Shown: piece after piece, positions 53,377 to 62,392 of the stretch
Numbering within the stretch: position 1 is the stretch's first letter
How the letters are laid out: every line of letters starts with the position of its first letter
Assembly (NCBI RefSeq): GCF_000829445.1
Contig: NZ_JXRQ01000017.1
Span: 310,001 to 374,000 of the forward strand
Length of the DNA: 64,000 bases
Source of the DNA: Jeotgalibacillus alimentarius
GTDB lineage: Bacteria; Bacillota; Bacilli; Bacillales; Jeotgalibacillaceae
Direction: 5' to 3'
Position numbers and translations under genes: made by a program
The notes under the pieces: model-generated
The model's input: only the letters and a program-made list of their open reading frames with translations
Database searches by the model: none
Told to the model about the DNA's origin: nothing

Positions 53377-53413
53377 GAGGCTGAGACAAAATTGTCCCAG
53401 CCTCGCATTATTT
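53377..53413 (+). terminator. Terminator after rpe
   Basis: GAGGCTGaGACAA pairs with TTGTCcCAGCCTC around AA, followed by GCATTATTT. One A/C mismatch interrupts the stem. Confidence 0.8.
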
Positions 53414-53453
53414 ATTAACTATATATTTATTATGTAAACTAAGGGGTGGTTTT

Positions 53454-54089
53454 ATGATTAATTTGGTAGGAGGAGGTCCGATTTATTCAGAGTGGTTTCA
53501 AACGCTTCCTAAGGATGGTCAATGGGTTGGAGTAGACAGGGGAACAGTTTTTCTGCTTGAGCATGGACTTCATGTTGATCACGCATTTGGGGATTTTGAT
53601 TCTGTAAGCCCGTCAGAGAAAGAATTGATTCTGCAAAAAGTCAGCACTGTTCATGAAGAACCGCCTGAAAAAGACGCGACAGATATGGAACTTGCGCTGC
53701 AGTGGGCGTTCACACAGTACGAAGAGGTTAGAATGATAGGCGTTACAGGAGGAAGACTGGATCACTTCTTTGGGAATATTCAGCTGTTGCTCTCTGATTC
53801 AGCACTAAATCATGGTTACCCGGTTTGTATAGAGGATGAAAAAAATAAGATAACCTGCCATTTGCCGGGCAGGATGACGGTTGAAAAGAACGCGCAATTT
53901 CCTTATTTGTCATTCATCCCATTTACCCAAAGCGTTAAAGGCTTAACACTCACAGGCGTAAAATACCCGCTGTCAAACCATGAAATAACCTATGGAATGA
54001 CGCTGACACTCAGTAATGAGATACTTGAGAACTTTGCTTCTATTTCGTTTTGTGAAGGCATATTAATGATGATAAGAAGCAGAGATTAG
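53454..54089 (+). CDS. thiN: Thiamine pyrophosphokinase ThiN
   Basis: ThiN makes thiamine diphosphate from thiamine and ATP. The 211-residue protein (B. subtilis YloS) shows the family motifs VGVDRGTVFLLEHG near 24, AFGDFDSVSP near 43, DATDMELAL near 72 and GVTGGRLDHFFGNI near 95. AAGGGGTGG precedes the ATG. It follows the rpe terminator; I see no thiamine riboswitch in the short gap, which fits a salvage role. spoVM follows after 15 bp. Confidence 0.93.
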   Translation: MINLVGGGPIYSEWFQTLPKDGQWVGVDRGTVFLLEHGLHVDHAFGDFDSVSPSEKELILQKVSTVHEEPPEKDATDMELALQWAFTQYEEVRMIGVTGGRLDHFFGNIQLLLSDSALNHGYPVCIEDEKNKITCHLPGRMTVEKNAQFPYLSFIPFTQSVKGLTLTGVKYPLSNHEITYGMTLTLSNEILENFASISFCEGILMMIRSRD

Positions 54090-54104
54090 CAAGGAGGGAG
54101 TCAT

Positions 54105-54191
54105 ATGCGCTTCTATTCGATAAAATTGCCGAGAATGCTTGGAGGAATGGTTAGAGGGGTTTTAAGCCTGTTCAGAAGGAGAACTGCTTAG
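54105..54191 (+). CDS. spoVM: Stage V sporulation protein M (SpoVM), 28 residues
   Basis: SpoVM is a tiny amphipathic helical peptide that recognises the positively curved forespore membrane and anchors the SpoIVA coat basement; it also inhibits FtsH. The product begins MRFYSIKLPRMLGG and ends with basic FRRRTA. It aligns with the 26-residue B. subtilis peptide, including Pro9, which is essential there. AAGGAGGGAG lies 6 nt before the ATG. It sits between thiN and rpmB, the conserved position, and is two residues longer than in B. subtilis. Confidence 0.95.
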   Translation: MRFYSIKLPRMLGGMVRGVLSLFRRRTA

Positions 54192-54200
54192 AATAGATCA

Positions 54201-54239
54201 AAAAAGGCTTGAAGATCATCATGATCTTCAAGCCTTTTT
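54201..54239. terminator. Bidirectional terminator between spoVM and rpmB
   Basis: AAAAAGGCTTGAAGATCAT (54201-54219) and ATGATCTTCAAGCCTTTTT (54221-54239) are perfect inverted copies with one base between. A and T runs at the ends let it serve both convergent genes. Confidence 0.92.
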
Positions 54240-54250
54240 ACGTTATTTTA

Positions 54251-54439
54251 TTACACGCGTTCTACTTTGCCTGATTTCAGAGCACGAGCAGAAACCCAAA
54301 CACGCTTAGGCTTACCATCAACAAGAATACGAACTTTTTGAAGGTTTGCGCCCCATGTACGCTTGTTAGCGTTCATTGCGTGGGAACGAGCGTTACCAGA
54401 ACGTGTTTTACGACCTGTTACAACACATTGTTTTGCCAT
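54251..54439 (-). CDS. rpmB: 50S ribosomal protein L28
   Basis: L28 is a small 50S protein near the E site. The 62-residue product contains [39 protein letters not shown] and ends SGKVERV, nearly identical to B. subtilis L28. It lacks zinc-binding CXXC pairs, so it is the zinc-independent form. TTAGGAGGGG precedes the ATG on the minus strand. It is transcribed alone and convergent with spoVM. Confidence 0.98.
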   Translation of the reverse strand: MAKQCVVTGRKTRSGNARSHAMNANKRTWGANLQKVRILVDGKPKRVWVSARALKSGKVERV

Positions 54440-54602
54440 TCTATTCCCCTCCTAACAAATGAAGCTGAAAACATTGTTTCAATCTTTCACTTAGTCAATC
54501 ACACTTTAACTAATTTATCACAAGGATCGTCATTATGCAATAAAAATTAAAATATCTATCAAGTTTTTTTGCTTTACAGGCGCAGAATGGCGATTCATGC
54601 TG

Positions 54603-54632
54603 TTTATCTTTCATTCACAGCTGTAGTATAGT
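54603..54632 (+). promoter_or_regulatory. Candidate promoter of yloU-fakA
   Basis: TTTATC at 54603-54608 and TATAGT at 54627-54632, spaced 18 bp, lie in the 236-bp gap between the divergent rpmB and yloU genes. I find no firm rpmB promoter in the rest of that gap. Confidence 0.4.
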
Positions 54633-54675
54633 AAAATATCTGTAGCCAAAACAGTATTAAAAGGGGGATCACTAC

Positions 54676-55038
54676 ATGTCGATTGAATTAAATACCAAAT
54701 ATGGTCAGATCGATATATCGAATGACGTCATTGCAATGGTAGCCGGTGGAGCTGCGATTGAATGTTACGGAATTGTCGGGATGGCGTCTAAGCATCAGGT
54801 CAGAGACGGTCTCACCGATATATTAAGACGTGAAAATTTTACCCGGGGCGTGATTGTACGTCAGGATGGCGATAAAGTGTCAATTGATATGTATATAATT
54901 GTGGGATATGGAACGAAAATTTCAGAAGTTGCTCACAACGTTCAGTCATCAGTGAAATACACACTTGATAAAACTGTTGGGCTTTCAGTAGAAGCAGTCA
55001 ATATTTTTGTTCAGGGAGTCAGGGTGACGAACCTGTGA
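54676..55038 (+). CDS. yloU: Asp23/Gls24 family envelope stress protein YloU
   Basis: Asp23-family proteins are abundant, often membrane-associated, alkaline- or envelope-stress proteins of uncertain molecular role. The 120-residue sequence has the family core DISNDVIAMVAGGAAIECYG, GIVGMASK, DMYIIVGYGTKISEVAHN and ends VNIFVQGVRVTN. AAAAGGGGGAT precedes the ATG. It is 15 bp upstream of fakA, a conserved pair in Firmicutes. Confidence 0.93.
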   Translation: MSIELNTKYGQIDISNDVIAMVAGGAAIECYGIVGMASKHQVRDGLTDILRRENFTRGVIVRQDGDKVSIDMYIIVGYGTKISEVAHNVQSSVKYTLDKTVGLSVEAVNIFVQGVRVTNL

Positions 55039-55053
55039 TAGGAGGAAAGTTTT

Positions 55054-56727
55054 GTGATTAGAAAAGAGATAGACGGCCATACGTTTGCCGCGATGGTACT
55101 TCAGGGGGCAGCAAGCCTGTCAAATCATGCAGATACAGTCGATGCGCTGAACGTTTTTCCTGTACCCGATGGTGATACAGGAACAAATATGAACCTTTCC
55201 ATGACTTCAGGGTCAAAGGAAGTCAAAAACAATACTGGAGATCATCTTGGGAAAGTGTCAACTGCACTTTCTAAAGGGCTTCTTATGGGGGCACGTGGAA
55301 ATTCCGGTGTGATTTTATCCCAGCTTTTCAGAGGATTTGGGAAATCCGTTGAATCAAAAGCAGTATTAAATGCAAAAGAATTTGCCGAAGCACTTGATGC
55401 TGGTGTTGTGTCAGCATATAAAGCTGTAATGAAGCCTGTTGAAGGCACCATTTTGACAGTTGCAAAAGATGCAGCAAGAAAAGCAGTTGAAGCTGCAGAA
55501 ACAGAAGAAGATCTAACGAAGCTGATGGAGATTACGCTTGATGAAGCGAAGGCTTCACTAAAGCGCACGCCGGATCTGCTTCCTGTATTAAAAGAAGTAG
55601 GTGTAGTGGACAGTGGCGGTCAGGGACTTGTTCATGTCTATGAAGGCTTCCTTGCAGAACTGAAGGGTGAAAAGATTTCTGACACTCCTTCTGCCCCATC
55701 AATGGACGAGCTTGTAAGTGCAGAGCATCACATCGGTGTGCAGGGCTTTATGAATACAGAGGATATCGAATTCGGTTATTGTACAGAGTTTATGGTGAAG
55801 TTTGAAGATAAAAAGCTCTCAGATAACCCTTATGATGAAATGAAGTTTCGTGAGGATCTGAGTGAACTTGGTGATTCTCTTCTGGTAATTTCAGATGACG
55901 AAGTGGCTAAAGTACATATTCATACTGAAGAGCCTGGGAAAGCACTTTCGCAGGGGCAGTTGTATGGCAGCCTGATTAATCTGAAAATCGAAAATATGCG
56001 TGAGCAGCATACCGGAATCGTTGGAGAAGGACACCGTGCAGCTGAAAAAACTGAGAAATCTGCTGAGAAACAGCCATATGCAATTATTACAGTTGCTATG
56101 GGTGAGGGAATCTCTGAGCTGTTCAAGAGTATTGGCGCTACCGGTGTGATCGAGGGCGGACAGACAATGAATCCAAGTACGGAAGATATTGTTAAAGCCA
56201 TCGAAGAATCCAATGCAGACCGTGTCATTATTTTGCCGAACAATAAAAATATTATCATGGCAGCTGAGCAGGCTGCAGAAGTTGTCGAAATGGAAGCAGT
56301 CGTCATTCCGACAAAAACGGTACCGCAGGGCATGTCATCTATCCTGGCTTTTAACCCATCTGCTGAACTTGATGAGAATGCTGAAACAATGACAGATGCG
56401 CTAAAGCACGTAAAAACCGGACAGGTAACCTTTGCGGTCCGTGACACGTCAATTGACGGCGTTACAATTAAAAAGGATGATCATATGGGCATTGCAGAGA
56501 GCAAAATCGTCACATCTGGAAACAGCCGTTTCGAGACAGTTAAAAAGCTGCTTGAGCATATGATCGATGATGAGTCCGAAATTGTTACAGTGCTTTACGG
56601 TGAAGATTCACCTGAAGAAGAAGTTTCTGAAATTGAAGCATTGATCGAATCGTCATATCCTGACGTTGAAGTAGAAGTTCATAATGGCAAACAGCCGTTA
56701 TATTCATATATTCTTTCTGTAGAGTAA
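55054..56727 (+). CDS. fakA: Fatty acid kinase catalytic subunit FakA (YloV)
   Basis: FakA phosphorylates fatty acids held by FakB (DegV family) partners, making acyl-phosphates for PlsX/PlsY; plsX lies in this window. The 557-residue protein has an N-terminal DhaL-type kinase domain with DALNVFPVPDGDTGTNM near 32 and GARGNSGVILSQ near 80, a central domain, and a C-terminal FakB-like domain. GTG 55054 follows GGAGGAAAG. No fakB is seen in the window. Confidence 0.93.
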   Translation: MIRKEIDGHTFAAMVLQGAASLSNHADTVDALNVFPVPDGDTGTNMNLSMTSGSKEVKNNTGDHLGKVSTALSKGLLMGARGNSGVILSQLFRGFGKSVESKAVLNAKEFAEALDAGVVSAYKAVMKPVEGTILTVAKDAARKAVEAAETEEDLTKLMEITLDEAKASLKRTPDLLPVLKEVGVVDSGGQGLVHVYEGFLAELKGEKISDTPSAPSMDELVSAEHHIGVQGFMNTEDIEFGYCTEFMVKFEDKKLSDNPYDEMKFREDLSELGDSLLVISDDEVAKVHIHTEEPGKALSQGQLYGSLINLKIENMREQHTGIVGEGHRAAEKTEKSAEKQPYAIITVAMGEGISELFKSIGATGVIEGGQTMNPSTEDIVKAIEESNADRVIILPNNKNIIMAAEQAAEVVEMEAVVIPTKTVPQGMSSILAFNPSAELDENAETMTDALKHVKTGQVTFAVRDTSIDGVTIKKDDHMGIAESKIVTSGNSRFETVKKLLEHMIDDESEIVTVLYGEDSPEEEVSEIEALIESSYPDVEVEVHNGKQPLYSYILSVE

Positions 56728-56752
56728 GTTGAAAATTAAGATGAAACGCGAG

Positions 56753-56784
56753 AAAATAGAAGGGCGGGGCCCTTCTATTTTTTT
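56753..56784 (+). terminator. Rho-independent terminator after fakA
   Basis: AAAATAGAAGGGC pairs with GCCCTTCTATTTT around GGG, followed by Ts. Confidence 0.92.
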
Positions 56785-56820
56785 GAAGTGCCATTAAATT
56801 GAATGAAAGAGGGGGCAGCT

Positions 56821-57483
56821 ATGAAATATAAAAGTGTTTTTGATATTATTGGTCCCGTTATGATCGGGCCATCATCTTCACATACAGCAGGTGCAGCTAG
56901 AATCGGTAAAATGGCCAGAGAGCTTTTTGGCAGAGAACCTGAGTGGGCAAACATTTCATTTTACGGATCTTTCGCCAAGACATATAAAGGGCATGGAACC
57001 GATGTTGCCATTATTGGCGGACTTATGGATTTTGAAACAGATGATGTCCGGATTATCGAAGCAAAGCAGATTGCAAAAGAAAAAGGGATCCGTATTAAGA
57101 TTCGTGAAGAAGAATCCCTGACAGATCATCCTAATACAGCAAGAATCAGACTTGGTGATAAAGATGGCGATATTGAGCTTGTCGGTATTTCAATCGGAGG
57201 CGGAAAAATTGAAATTATTGAACTCAATGGCTTTGAATTAAGCCTGACCGGTCATCATCCGGCGATTCTTGTTGTTCATGAAGACCGCTTTGGAGCAGTA
57301 GCGGCTGTATCAACAGTACTTGCAAAACATAAAATGAATATCGGTAAAATGGATGTCTCGAGACAGGACGTCGGGAAAATGGCACTCATGACAATTGAAG
57401 TGGACCAGAACGTTGAAGATGCATTATTACATGAATTAAAAGCGCTGCCGGAAGTAACACAGGTTACAAAAATCACTGATTAA
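56821..57483 (+). CDS. sdaAB: L-serine dehydratase beta subunit SdaAB
   Basis: The beta subunit works with SdaAA to deaminate L-serine to pyruvate. The 220-residue protein has the motif IGPVMIGPSSSHTAGAARIG near the N terminus, GHGTDVA near 58, and a C-terminal ACT domain (from about 147) that probably senses serine. ATG 56821 follows GAGGGGGCAG and gives the B. subtilis length. 34 bp before sdaAA. Confidence 0.96.
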   Translation: MKYKSVFDIIGPVMIGPSSSHTAGAARIGKMARELFGREPEWANISFYGSFAKTYKGHGTDVAIIGGLMDFETDDVRIIEAKQIAKEKGIRIKIREEESLTDHPNTARIRLGDKDGDIELVGISIGGGKIEIIELNGFELSLTGHHPAILVVHEDRFGAVAAVSTVLAKHKMNIGKMDVSRQDVGKMALMTIEVDQNVEDALLHELKALPEVTQVTKITD

Positions 57484-57517
57484 AAAAGTGATAACGCTTA
57501 CAAACAGGAGGGTTAAC

Positions 57518-58405
57518 ATGTTCAGAAACGTTGCAGAGCTTGTAGAGCTTGCTGAAACGAATAATAAAAAAATCTCAGATATTATGATTGAACAGGAAAT
57601 GGAAGTCCGTAATAAAACACGCGAAGAAGTATTCGATACAATGGAAAGAAATCTGACTGTTATGGAAGAAGCGGTTGAAAGAGGGCTGCAGGGCGTTAAG
57701 TCGCACTCAGGATTGACTGGCGGTGATGCAGTACTGATCCAGAAGTATATTGAAAGCGGTAAGTCACTGTCAGGCACCCTTTTACTGGATGCTGTCAGTA
57801 AAGCTGTTGCCACCAATGAAGTAAATGCAGCAATGGGTACAATCTGTGCAACACCTACTGCAGGTTCAGCAGGCGTCGTGCCTGGCACGTTGTTTGCAGT
57901 TCAGAATAAGTTGAATCCGACAAGGGAAGAAAAACTCAGATTTCTGTTTACTTCAGGTGCATTTGGATTTGTCGTTGCTAATAATGCCTCCATCTCAGGA
58001 GCTGCTGGCGGATGTCAGGCAGAGGTAGGTTCAGCAGCAGGAATGGCCGCGGCAGCGATTACTGAAATGGCTGGCGGAACCCCGTCGCAGTGTGCTGAAG
58101 CCATGGCGATTACGCTGAAAAATATGCTTGGACTTGTATGTGATCCTGTTGCGGGATTAGTGGAAGTACCATGTGTGAAAAGAAACGCAATGGGTGCAGC
58201 GAATGCTATGGTAGCTGCTGATATGGCACTTGCAGGTGTAACAAGCAAAATTCCATGTGATGAAGTCATTGACGCAATGTATAAAATCGGCCAGACAATG
58301 CCTGTGGCCTTACGTGAAACAGCCCAGGGCGGCTTGGCAGCTACACCAACCGGCCGGGAGCTGGAGGCGAAAATATTTGGATTCTCTCTTAATAAAAAAT
58401 CCTGA
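57518..58405 (+). CDS. sdaAA: L-serine dehydratase alpha subunit SdaAA
   Basis: The alpha subunit holds the oxygen-sensitive [4Fe-4S] cluster that acts as Lewis acid on L-serine. The 295 residues keep the cysteines in GTICATPTAGSAG near 108, GAAGGCQAEVGSAAG near 165, and LVCDPVAGLVEVPCVKRN near 208. ATG 57518 follows CAGGAGGG; the frame's earlier codons precede it. Its last 29 bp overlap the recG start. Confidence 0.96.
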   Translation: MFRNVAELVELAETNNKKISDIMIEQEMEVRNKTREEVFDTMERNLTVMEEAVERGLQGVKSHSGLTGGDAVLIQKYIESGKSLSGTLLLDAVSKAVATNEVNAAMGTICATPTAGSAGVVPGTLFAVQNKLNPTREEKLRFLFTSGAFGFVVANNASISGAAGGCQAEVGSAAGMAAAAITEMAGGTPSQCAEAMAITLKNMLGLVCDPVAGLVEVPCVKRNAMGAANAMVAADMALAGVTSKIPCDEVIDAMYKIGQTMPVALRETAQGGLAATPTGRELEAKIFGFSLNKKS

Positions 58406-60449
58406 TCATCCATTACTAAAACCTGTGTCAGTTCTGCAGGGGGTTGGTGAAGAGACGGCGGCCCAGCTTGCTGACATGGGTATTTTAACAGTGTCAGATC
58501 TCATTAATTATCTTCCGTACAGGTATGATGATTTCAGATTGAAAGATCTTTCTGAAGCTGCACATGAAGAGCGTGTAACCGTTGAAGGCAGTGTTCACAG
58601 TGAACCTGCCCTTCAATTTTATGGGCGAAAAAAATCCAGACTTTCATTCAGACTGCTGACCGGCCCTCATAGTGTGAAGGTTACTTTTTTCAATCAGCCT
58701 TACCTGAAAAAGAAAGTGAACCTCCACGACAAAATGACGGTAACCGGAAAGTGGGACAGGCAGCGCCAGCTCATTACTGCACAGACGTACAAGCTCGGGG
58801 AAGGTGTACAGGAAGAATTGTTTGCACCGGTTTATCCACTGAAAGGGAACGTGACGAATAAGCTGTTAAGAAAATTGATTAAACAGTCACTTGATTCATA
58901 CGGATCACTGTTGTCAGAAACGCTGCCAGCAACGCATTTATCGAAATATAAATTAATAGATCGTAAAGAAGCTCTTTATTCCATGCACTTTCCTGTTTCA
59001 CCTGAAAGTATGAAGCAGGCCAGAAGAAGATTTGTTTATGAAGAGTTTTTCTATTTCCAGCTTAAGATGCAGGGGTTAAGAAAGGTCGAGCGTGAACAGT
59101 CTGAGGGCGTTCATTTTCAGTATGATGCTGAAATGCTGAGGGCATTTACAGACAGTCTTCCGTTCCCTCTTACAAATGCGCAAAAAAGAGTGTTGAAGGA
59201 AATTTTTTCGGACTTATCCTCTCCATTCAGAATGAACCGTCTGCTTCAGGGGGATGTAGGTTCCGGTAAAACAGTTGTTGCAGCAATTGCACTCTATGCT
59301 GTTATTACTGCCGGCTATCAGGGAGCGCTGATGGTGCCGACTGAAATACTCGCAGAACAGCATGCCGAGTCCTTGTCCTCTTTATTTGCCAATACTGATG
59401 TAAATGTTGCCCTGCTGACTAGCTCAGTAAAAGGGAAAAAGAGAAAATTACTGCTTGAGCAGCTGAAATCAGGCGGTATTGATCTGCTAATCGGAACTCA
59501 TGCCCTGATTCAGGATGAAGTTGACTTTCAAAAGCTAGGCCTTGTCATTACTGATGAACAGCACCGGTTTGGCGTTCAGCAAAGGCGTGTTCTGCGTGAA
59601 AAAGGTGAAAGTCCGGATGTCTTATTTATGACAGCTACCCCTATTCCCCGGACACTTGCGATTACAGTGTTCGGAGAGATGGATGTATCAATCATTGATG
59701 AAATGCCGGCTGGCAGAAAGCCGATTGAAACATACTGGGTAAAAGAGAACATGATGAACAGAATTCTGGGATTTATTGAAAAAGAACTTGCAGAGGGCAG
59801 GCAGGCGTATGTGATCTGTCCGTTGATTGAAGAGTCGGATAAGCTGGATGTGCAAAATGCCATTGATGTTCACACCCAGCTATCACAATATTATGCGGGC
59901 AGATATGAAGCCGGTTTAATGCATGGACGGCTCCATGCGGAAGAAAAAGAAGCGATCATGAAGCAATTTGCCGAAAATAAAACTCATATCCTCGTTTCCA
60001 CTACAGTAGTTGAAGTTGGGGTGAATGTGCCAAACGCTTCAGTCATGCTGATCTATGATGCAGAAAGGTTCGGCCTCTCACAACTTCATCAGCTGAGAGG
60101 AAGAGTCGGCCGTGGCAGTGATCAATCCTATTGTATTCTGATGGCAGACCCGAAAAATGAAGTCGGTAAAGAGCGTATGAAAATTATGACTGAAACAAAT
60201 GACGGTTTTGTCCTAAGCGAAAAAGACCTTGAACTGAGAGGTCCCGGAGATTTCTTCGGCAGAAAACAAAGCGGGATGCCGGAATTCAGAGTAGCTGATA
60301 TGGTGCATGATTACAGAGCGCTTGAAACAGCAAGAGATGACGCCCATCAGCTGATTGAAAGTGATGCGTTCTGGGTCAGCGGGGAGTATGAACCGTTAAG
60401 GAATTACCTTGAAGCAGAAGGCGTGATCAGCGGCGGGAAGCTTGATTGA
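58377..60449 (+). CDS. recG: ATP-dependent DNA helicase RecG
   Basis: RecG reverses stalled forks and migrates branched DNA. The 690-residue protein has an N-terminal helix-hairpin-helix and wedge OB domain (LINYLPYRYDDF), Walker A GDVGSGKTVVAA near 291, DEQHRFG near 392, and the C-terminal TRG motif region LRGPGDFFGRKQSGMPEF near 618. The start is taken as TTG 58377 inside sdaAA: GGAGG at 58363-58367 is 9 nt upstream and the length fits B. subtilis (682). No ATG gives a plausible N terminus. Confidence 0.93.
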   Translation: MDSLLIKNPDHPLLKPVSVLQGVGEETAAQLADMGILTVSDLINYLPYRYDDFRLKDLSEAAHEERVTVEGSVHSEPALQFYGRKKSRLSFRLLTGPHSVKVTFFNQPYLKKKVNLHDKMTVTGKWDRQRQLITAQTYKLGEGVQEELFAPVYPLKGNVTNKLLRKLIKQSLDSYGSLLSETLPATHLSKYKLIDRKEALYSMHFPVSPESMKQARRRFVYEEFFYFQLKMQGLRKVEREQSEGVHFQYDAEMLRAFTDSLPFPLTNAQKRVLKEIFSDLSSPFRMNRLLQGDVGSGKTVVAAIALYAVITAGYQGALMVPTEILAEQHAESLSSLFANTDVNVALLTSSVKGKKRKLLLEQLKSGGIDLLIGTHALIQDEVDFQKLGLVITDEQHRFGVQQRRVLREKGESPDVLFMTATPIPRTLAITVFGEMDVSIIDEMPAGRKPIETYWVKENMMNRILGFIEKELAEGRQAYVICPLIEESDKLDVQNAIDVHTQLSQYYAGRYEAGLMHGRLHAEEKEAIMKQFAENKTHILVSTTVVEVGVNVPNASVMLIYDAERFGLSQLHQLRGRVGRGSDQSYCILMADPKNEVGKERMKIMTETNDGFVLSEKDLELRGPGDFFGRKQSGMPEFRVADMVHDYRALETARDDAHQLIESDAFWVSGEYEPLRNYLEAEGVISGGKLD

Positions 60450-60538
60450 GTAGAGCGTTTCCTGTAGCACAGAGTAGATTGACTGGTTACTGGGACCGCT
60501 ATAAGTATAAAGATAGTTTTAATTTTAATTGAATATAG

Positions 60539-60664
60539 AGGTGAACGTAGCGGAAGGCGGTGACTTCGGGACGATTAGCGGGATAGCTGAGATCCCACAG
60601 CGCAAAGCGTGAGGAGGCTCAGCGACCGCTGTCCGGAAAGCACCGCCTGCAGCGCAGTGAACCG
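60539..60664 (+). repeat. Palindromic repeat copy 3, between recG and fapR
   Basis: GTGAACGTAGCGGAAGGCGG at the left is mirrored by CACCGCCTGCAGCGCAGTGAAC at the right. The centre has AGCTGAGATCCCACAG and GAGGAGGCTCAGCGACCGC. It belongs to the same broad palindromic class as copies 1 and 2 but is a different sub-type without the TTTGTTAA ends. The 375-bp recG-fapR gap otherwise holds a terminator and the fapR promoter. Confidence 0.75.
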
Positions 60665-60676
60665 GTTGTAAAAGCA

Positions 60677-60706
60677 GAGGCCCGGACATTTGTCCCGGCC
60701 TCTTTA
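60677..60706 (+). terminator. Rho-independent terminator after recG
   Basis: GAGGCCCGGACA pairs with TGTCCCGGCCTC around TT with one C/C mismatch, followed by TTTATT. Confidence 0.85.
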
Positions 60707-60756
60707 TTAAATTACAGTTAATATTCTTGTCAAATCACTATCAGCCGTCGGTTTCC

Positions 60757-60810
60757 TTTACAAAAGGGACTTTTTATTTATATACTACTATTAGTACCAA
60801 GTGTTAGTAT
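60757..60810 (+). promoter_or_regulatory. fapR promoter and candidate FapR operator
   Basis: TTTACA at 60757-60762 and TATACT at 60781-60786 with an 18-bp spacer form the promoter. TTAGTACCAAGTGTTAGTAT at 60791-60810 carries the TTAGTACC half-site typical of FapR boxes and overlaps the likely transcription start. FapR bound here would repress fapR-plsX-fabD-fabG until malonyl-CoA releases it. Confidence 0.75.
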
Positions 60811-60824
60811 CGGACGGTGATGAA

Positions 60825-61394
60825 ATGAAAAAGATAAAAAAAGTGCGTCAGTCAGAACTGATCAAAAAAATTGAAGATAATCCATTTGTAACTGACGATG
60901 AACTTGCAAAGTTTTTCGATGTCAGCGTACAGACAATCAGACTCGACAGGATGGAATTGTCTATACCTGAACTGAGAGAACGGATTAAATCGGTGGCTGA
61001 ACAGACTTTTGAGGACGAGGTGCGATCTCTTCCAATTGATGAGGTAATCGGTGAAATCATCGATGTGGAGCTGGATGATTACGCTATTTCGATCTTTGAC
61101 GTGCAAAAAGAACACGTTTTTCAACGCAACAGCATTGCAAGGGGGCACCATTTATTCGCACAGGCCAATTCATTGGCAGTAGCTCTGATAGATGATGACC
61201 TGGCTCTGACCGCTAAAGCTGCAATCGAATTTTGCAAACCGGTGCGTTCAGGACAGCGGGTCGTATCAAAAGCGCGTGCGGTGAAAACTGACGGGCGCAG
61301 AACAACTGTGGAAGTAACATCTTCAGTAGGAAAAGAAGTAGTGTTTAAAGGTGAATTCGATATGTATCGTTCATCTGAAAAAGGAGGAGAATGA
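60825..61394 (+). CDS. fapR: Fatty acid and phospholipid biosynthesis regulator FapR
   Basis: FapR represses lipid synthesis genes and is released by malonyl-CoA. The 189-residue protein has an N-terminal helix-turn-helix ([20 protein letters not shown] near 25), a linker helix, and a hot-dog thioesterase-like effector domain with [19 protein letters not shown] near 104. ATG 60825 aligns with B. subtilis FapR; the longer frame starts inside the operator. The stop overlaps plsX. Confidence 0.96.
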   Translation: MKKIKKVRQSELIKKIEDNPFVTDDELAKFFDVSVQTIRLDRMELSIPELRERIKSVAEQTFEDEVRSLPIDEVIGEIIDVELDDYAISIFDVQKEHVFQRNSIARGHHLFAQANSLAVALIDDDLALTAKAAIEFCKPVRSGQRVVSKARAVKTDGRRTTVEVTSSVGKEVVFKGEFDMYRSSEKGGE

Positions 61395-62377
61395 CTTTGA
61401 TTATTGCAGTTGATGCGATGGGCGGAGACAATGCGCCTGAAGAGATTGTTAAAGGTGCAGTGAAAGCAGCTGCCGAACAGCCTTCTTTGACGATCAGACT
61501 TTATGGTGATGAAGAAAAAATAAAACCGCTGTTGAATAGTGAATCTAACATTGAGGTTATACATACAGATGAAATGATTCTCTCAGCTGACGAACCTGTC
61601 AGAGCTGTCCGCAGAAAGAAAAATGCTTCGATGGTACTTGCAGCACAGGCTGTAAAAGACCAGGAAGCTGATGCGTGCGTATCTGCAGGTAATACAGGTG
61701 CATTAATGGCTGCAGGTCTTTTTATTGTCGGGAGAATTAAGGGGATTGACCGCCCTGCACTGTCACCAACTTTGCCGACCATTGACGGCCAGGGGTTTGT
61801 GATGCTCGACCTAGGTGCCAATGCTGATGCAAAGCCTGAGCATCTGCTGCAGTATGCAGTTATGGGCAGCATCTATGCTGAGCAGGTCAGAGGGATTAAG
61901 AATCCGACAGTCGGACTATTAAACATTGGTACTGAAGAAGGTAAAGGAAATGAATTAACAAAACAGGCTTATGATCTTCTCAAGGATTCAGGACTGAACT
62001 TTGTAGGGAACGTGGAGTCAAGAGACCTGTTGAACGGCGTATGTGACGTCGTTGTTACCGATGGGTTTACTGGAAACATGGTATTGAAAACGATTGAAGG
62101 AACAGCACAGGCACTATTTGGCATGCTAAAAGAAACCTTTACCTCTTCTGTAAAGACAAAACTTGCTGCCGGACTTGTGAAGAACGATCTCAGAAACTTA
62201 AAAGGCAAGCTTGATTACACAGAGTACGGCGGCGCAGGACTATTCGGTCTGAACGCACCTGTGATTAAAGCGCACGGTTCGTCTAATGCGAATGCAGTAT
62301 ATAATGCGATTAAACAGGCTCATACGATGGCAGAATATGATGTCAGCGGGAAAATTTCCGCATCACTAAATCAGTAA
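61391..62377 (+). CDS. plsX: Phosphate acyltransferase PlsX
   Basis: PlsX converts acyl-ACP to acyl-phosphate for PlsY, the first step of phospholipid synthesis in Firmicutes. The 328-residue protein has [18 protein letters not shown] at the N terminus, [17 protein letters not shown] near 77, [14 protein letters not shown] near 98 and [13 protein letters not shown] near 222. The ATG at 61391 overlaps the fapR stop, but TTG at 61397 is better spaced (9 nt) from AAGGAGG and may be the true start. Confidence 0.95.
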   Translation: MTLIIAVDAMGGDNAPEEIVKGAVKAAAEQPSLTIRLYGDEEKIKPLLNSESNIEVIHTDEMILSADEPVRAVRRKKNASMVLAAQAVKDQEADACVSAGNTGALMAAGLFIVGRIKGIDRPALSPTLPTIDGQGFVMLDLGANADAKPEHLLQYAVMGSIYAEQVRGIKNPTVGLLNIGTEEGKGNELTKQAYDLLKDSGLNFVGNVESRDLLNGVCDVVVTDGFTGNMVLKTIEGTAQALFGMLKETFTSSVKTKLAAGLVKNDLRNLKGKLDYTEYGGAGLFGLNAPVIKAHGSSNANAVYNAIKQAHTMAEYDVSGKISASLNQ

Positions 62378-62392
62378 AGAGAGGTTTTTATG

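Noticed and set aside
53406-53453. Thiamine riboswitch upstream of thiN
   Set aside because: The gap after the rpe terminator is AT-rich and under 50 bp; no thi-box conserved segments are present.
54000-54104. Separate sigma-E promoter for spoVM within the thiN end
   Set aside because: CATATTAAT-type matches exist, but no convincing -35 at a proper distance; position in the thiN transcript is enough to explain expression.
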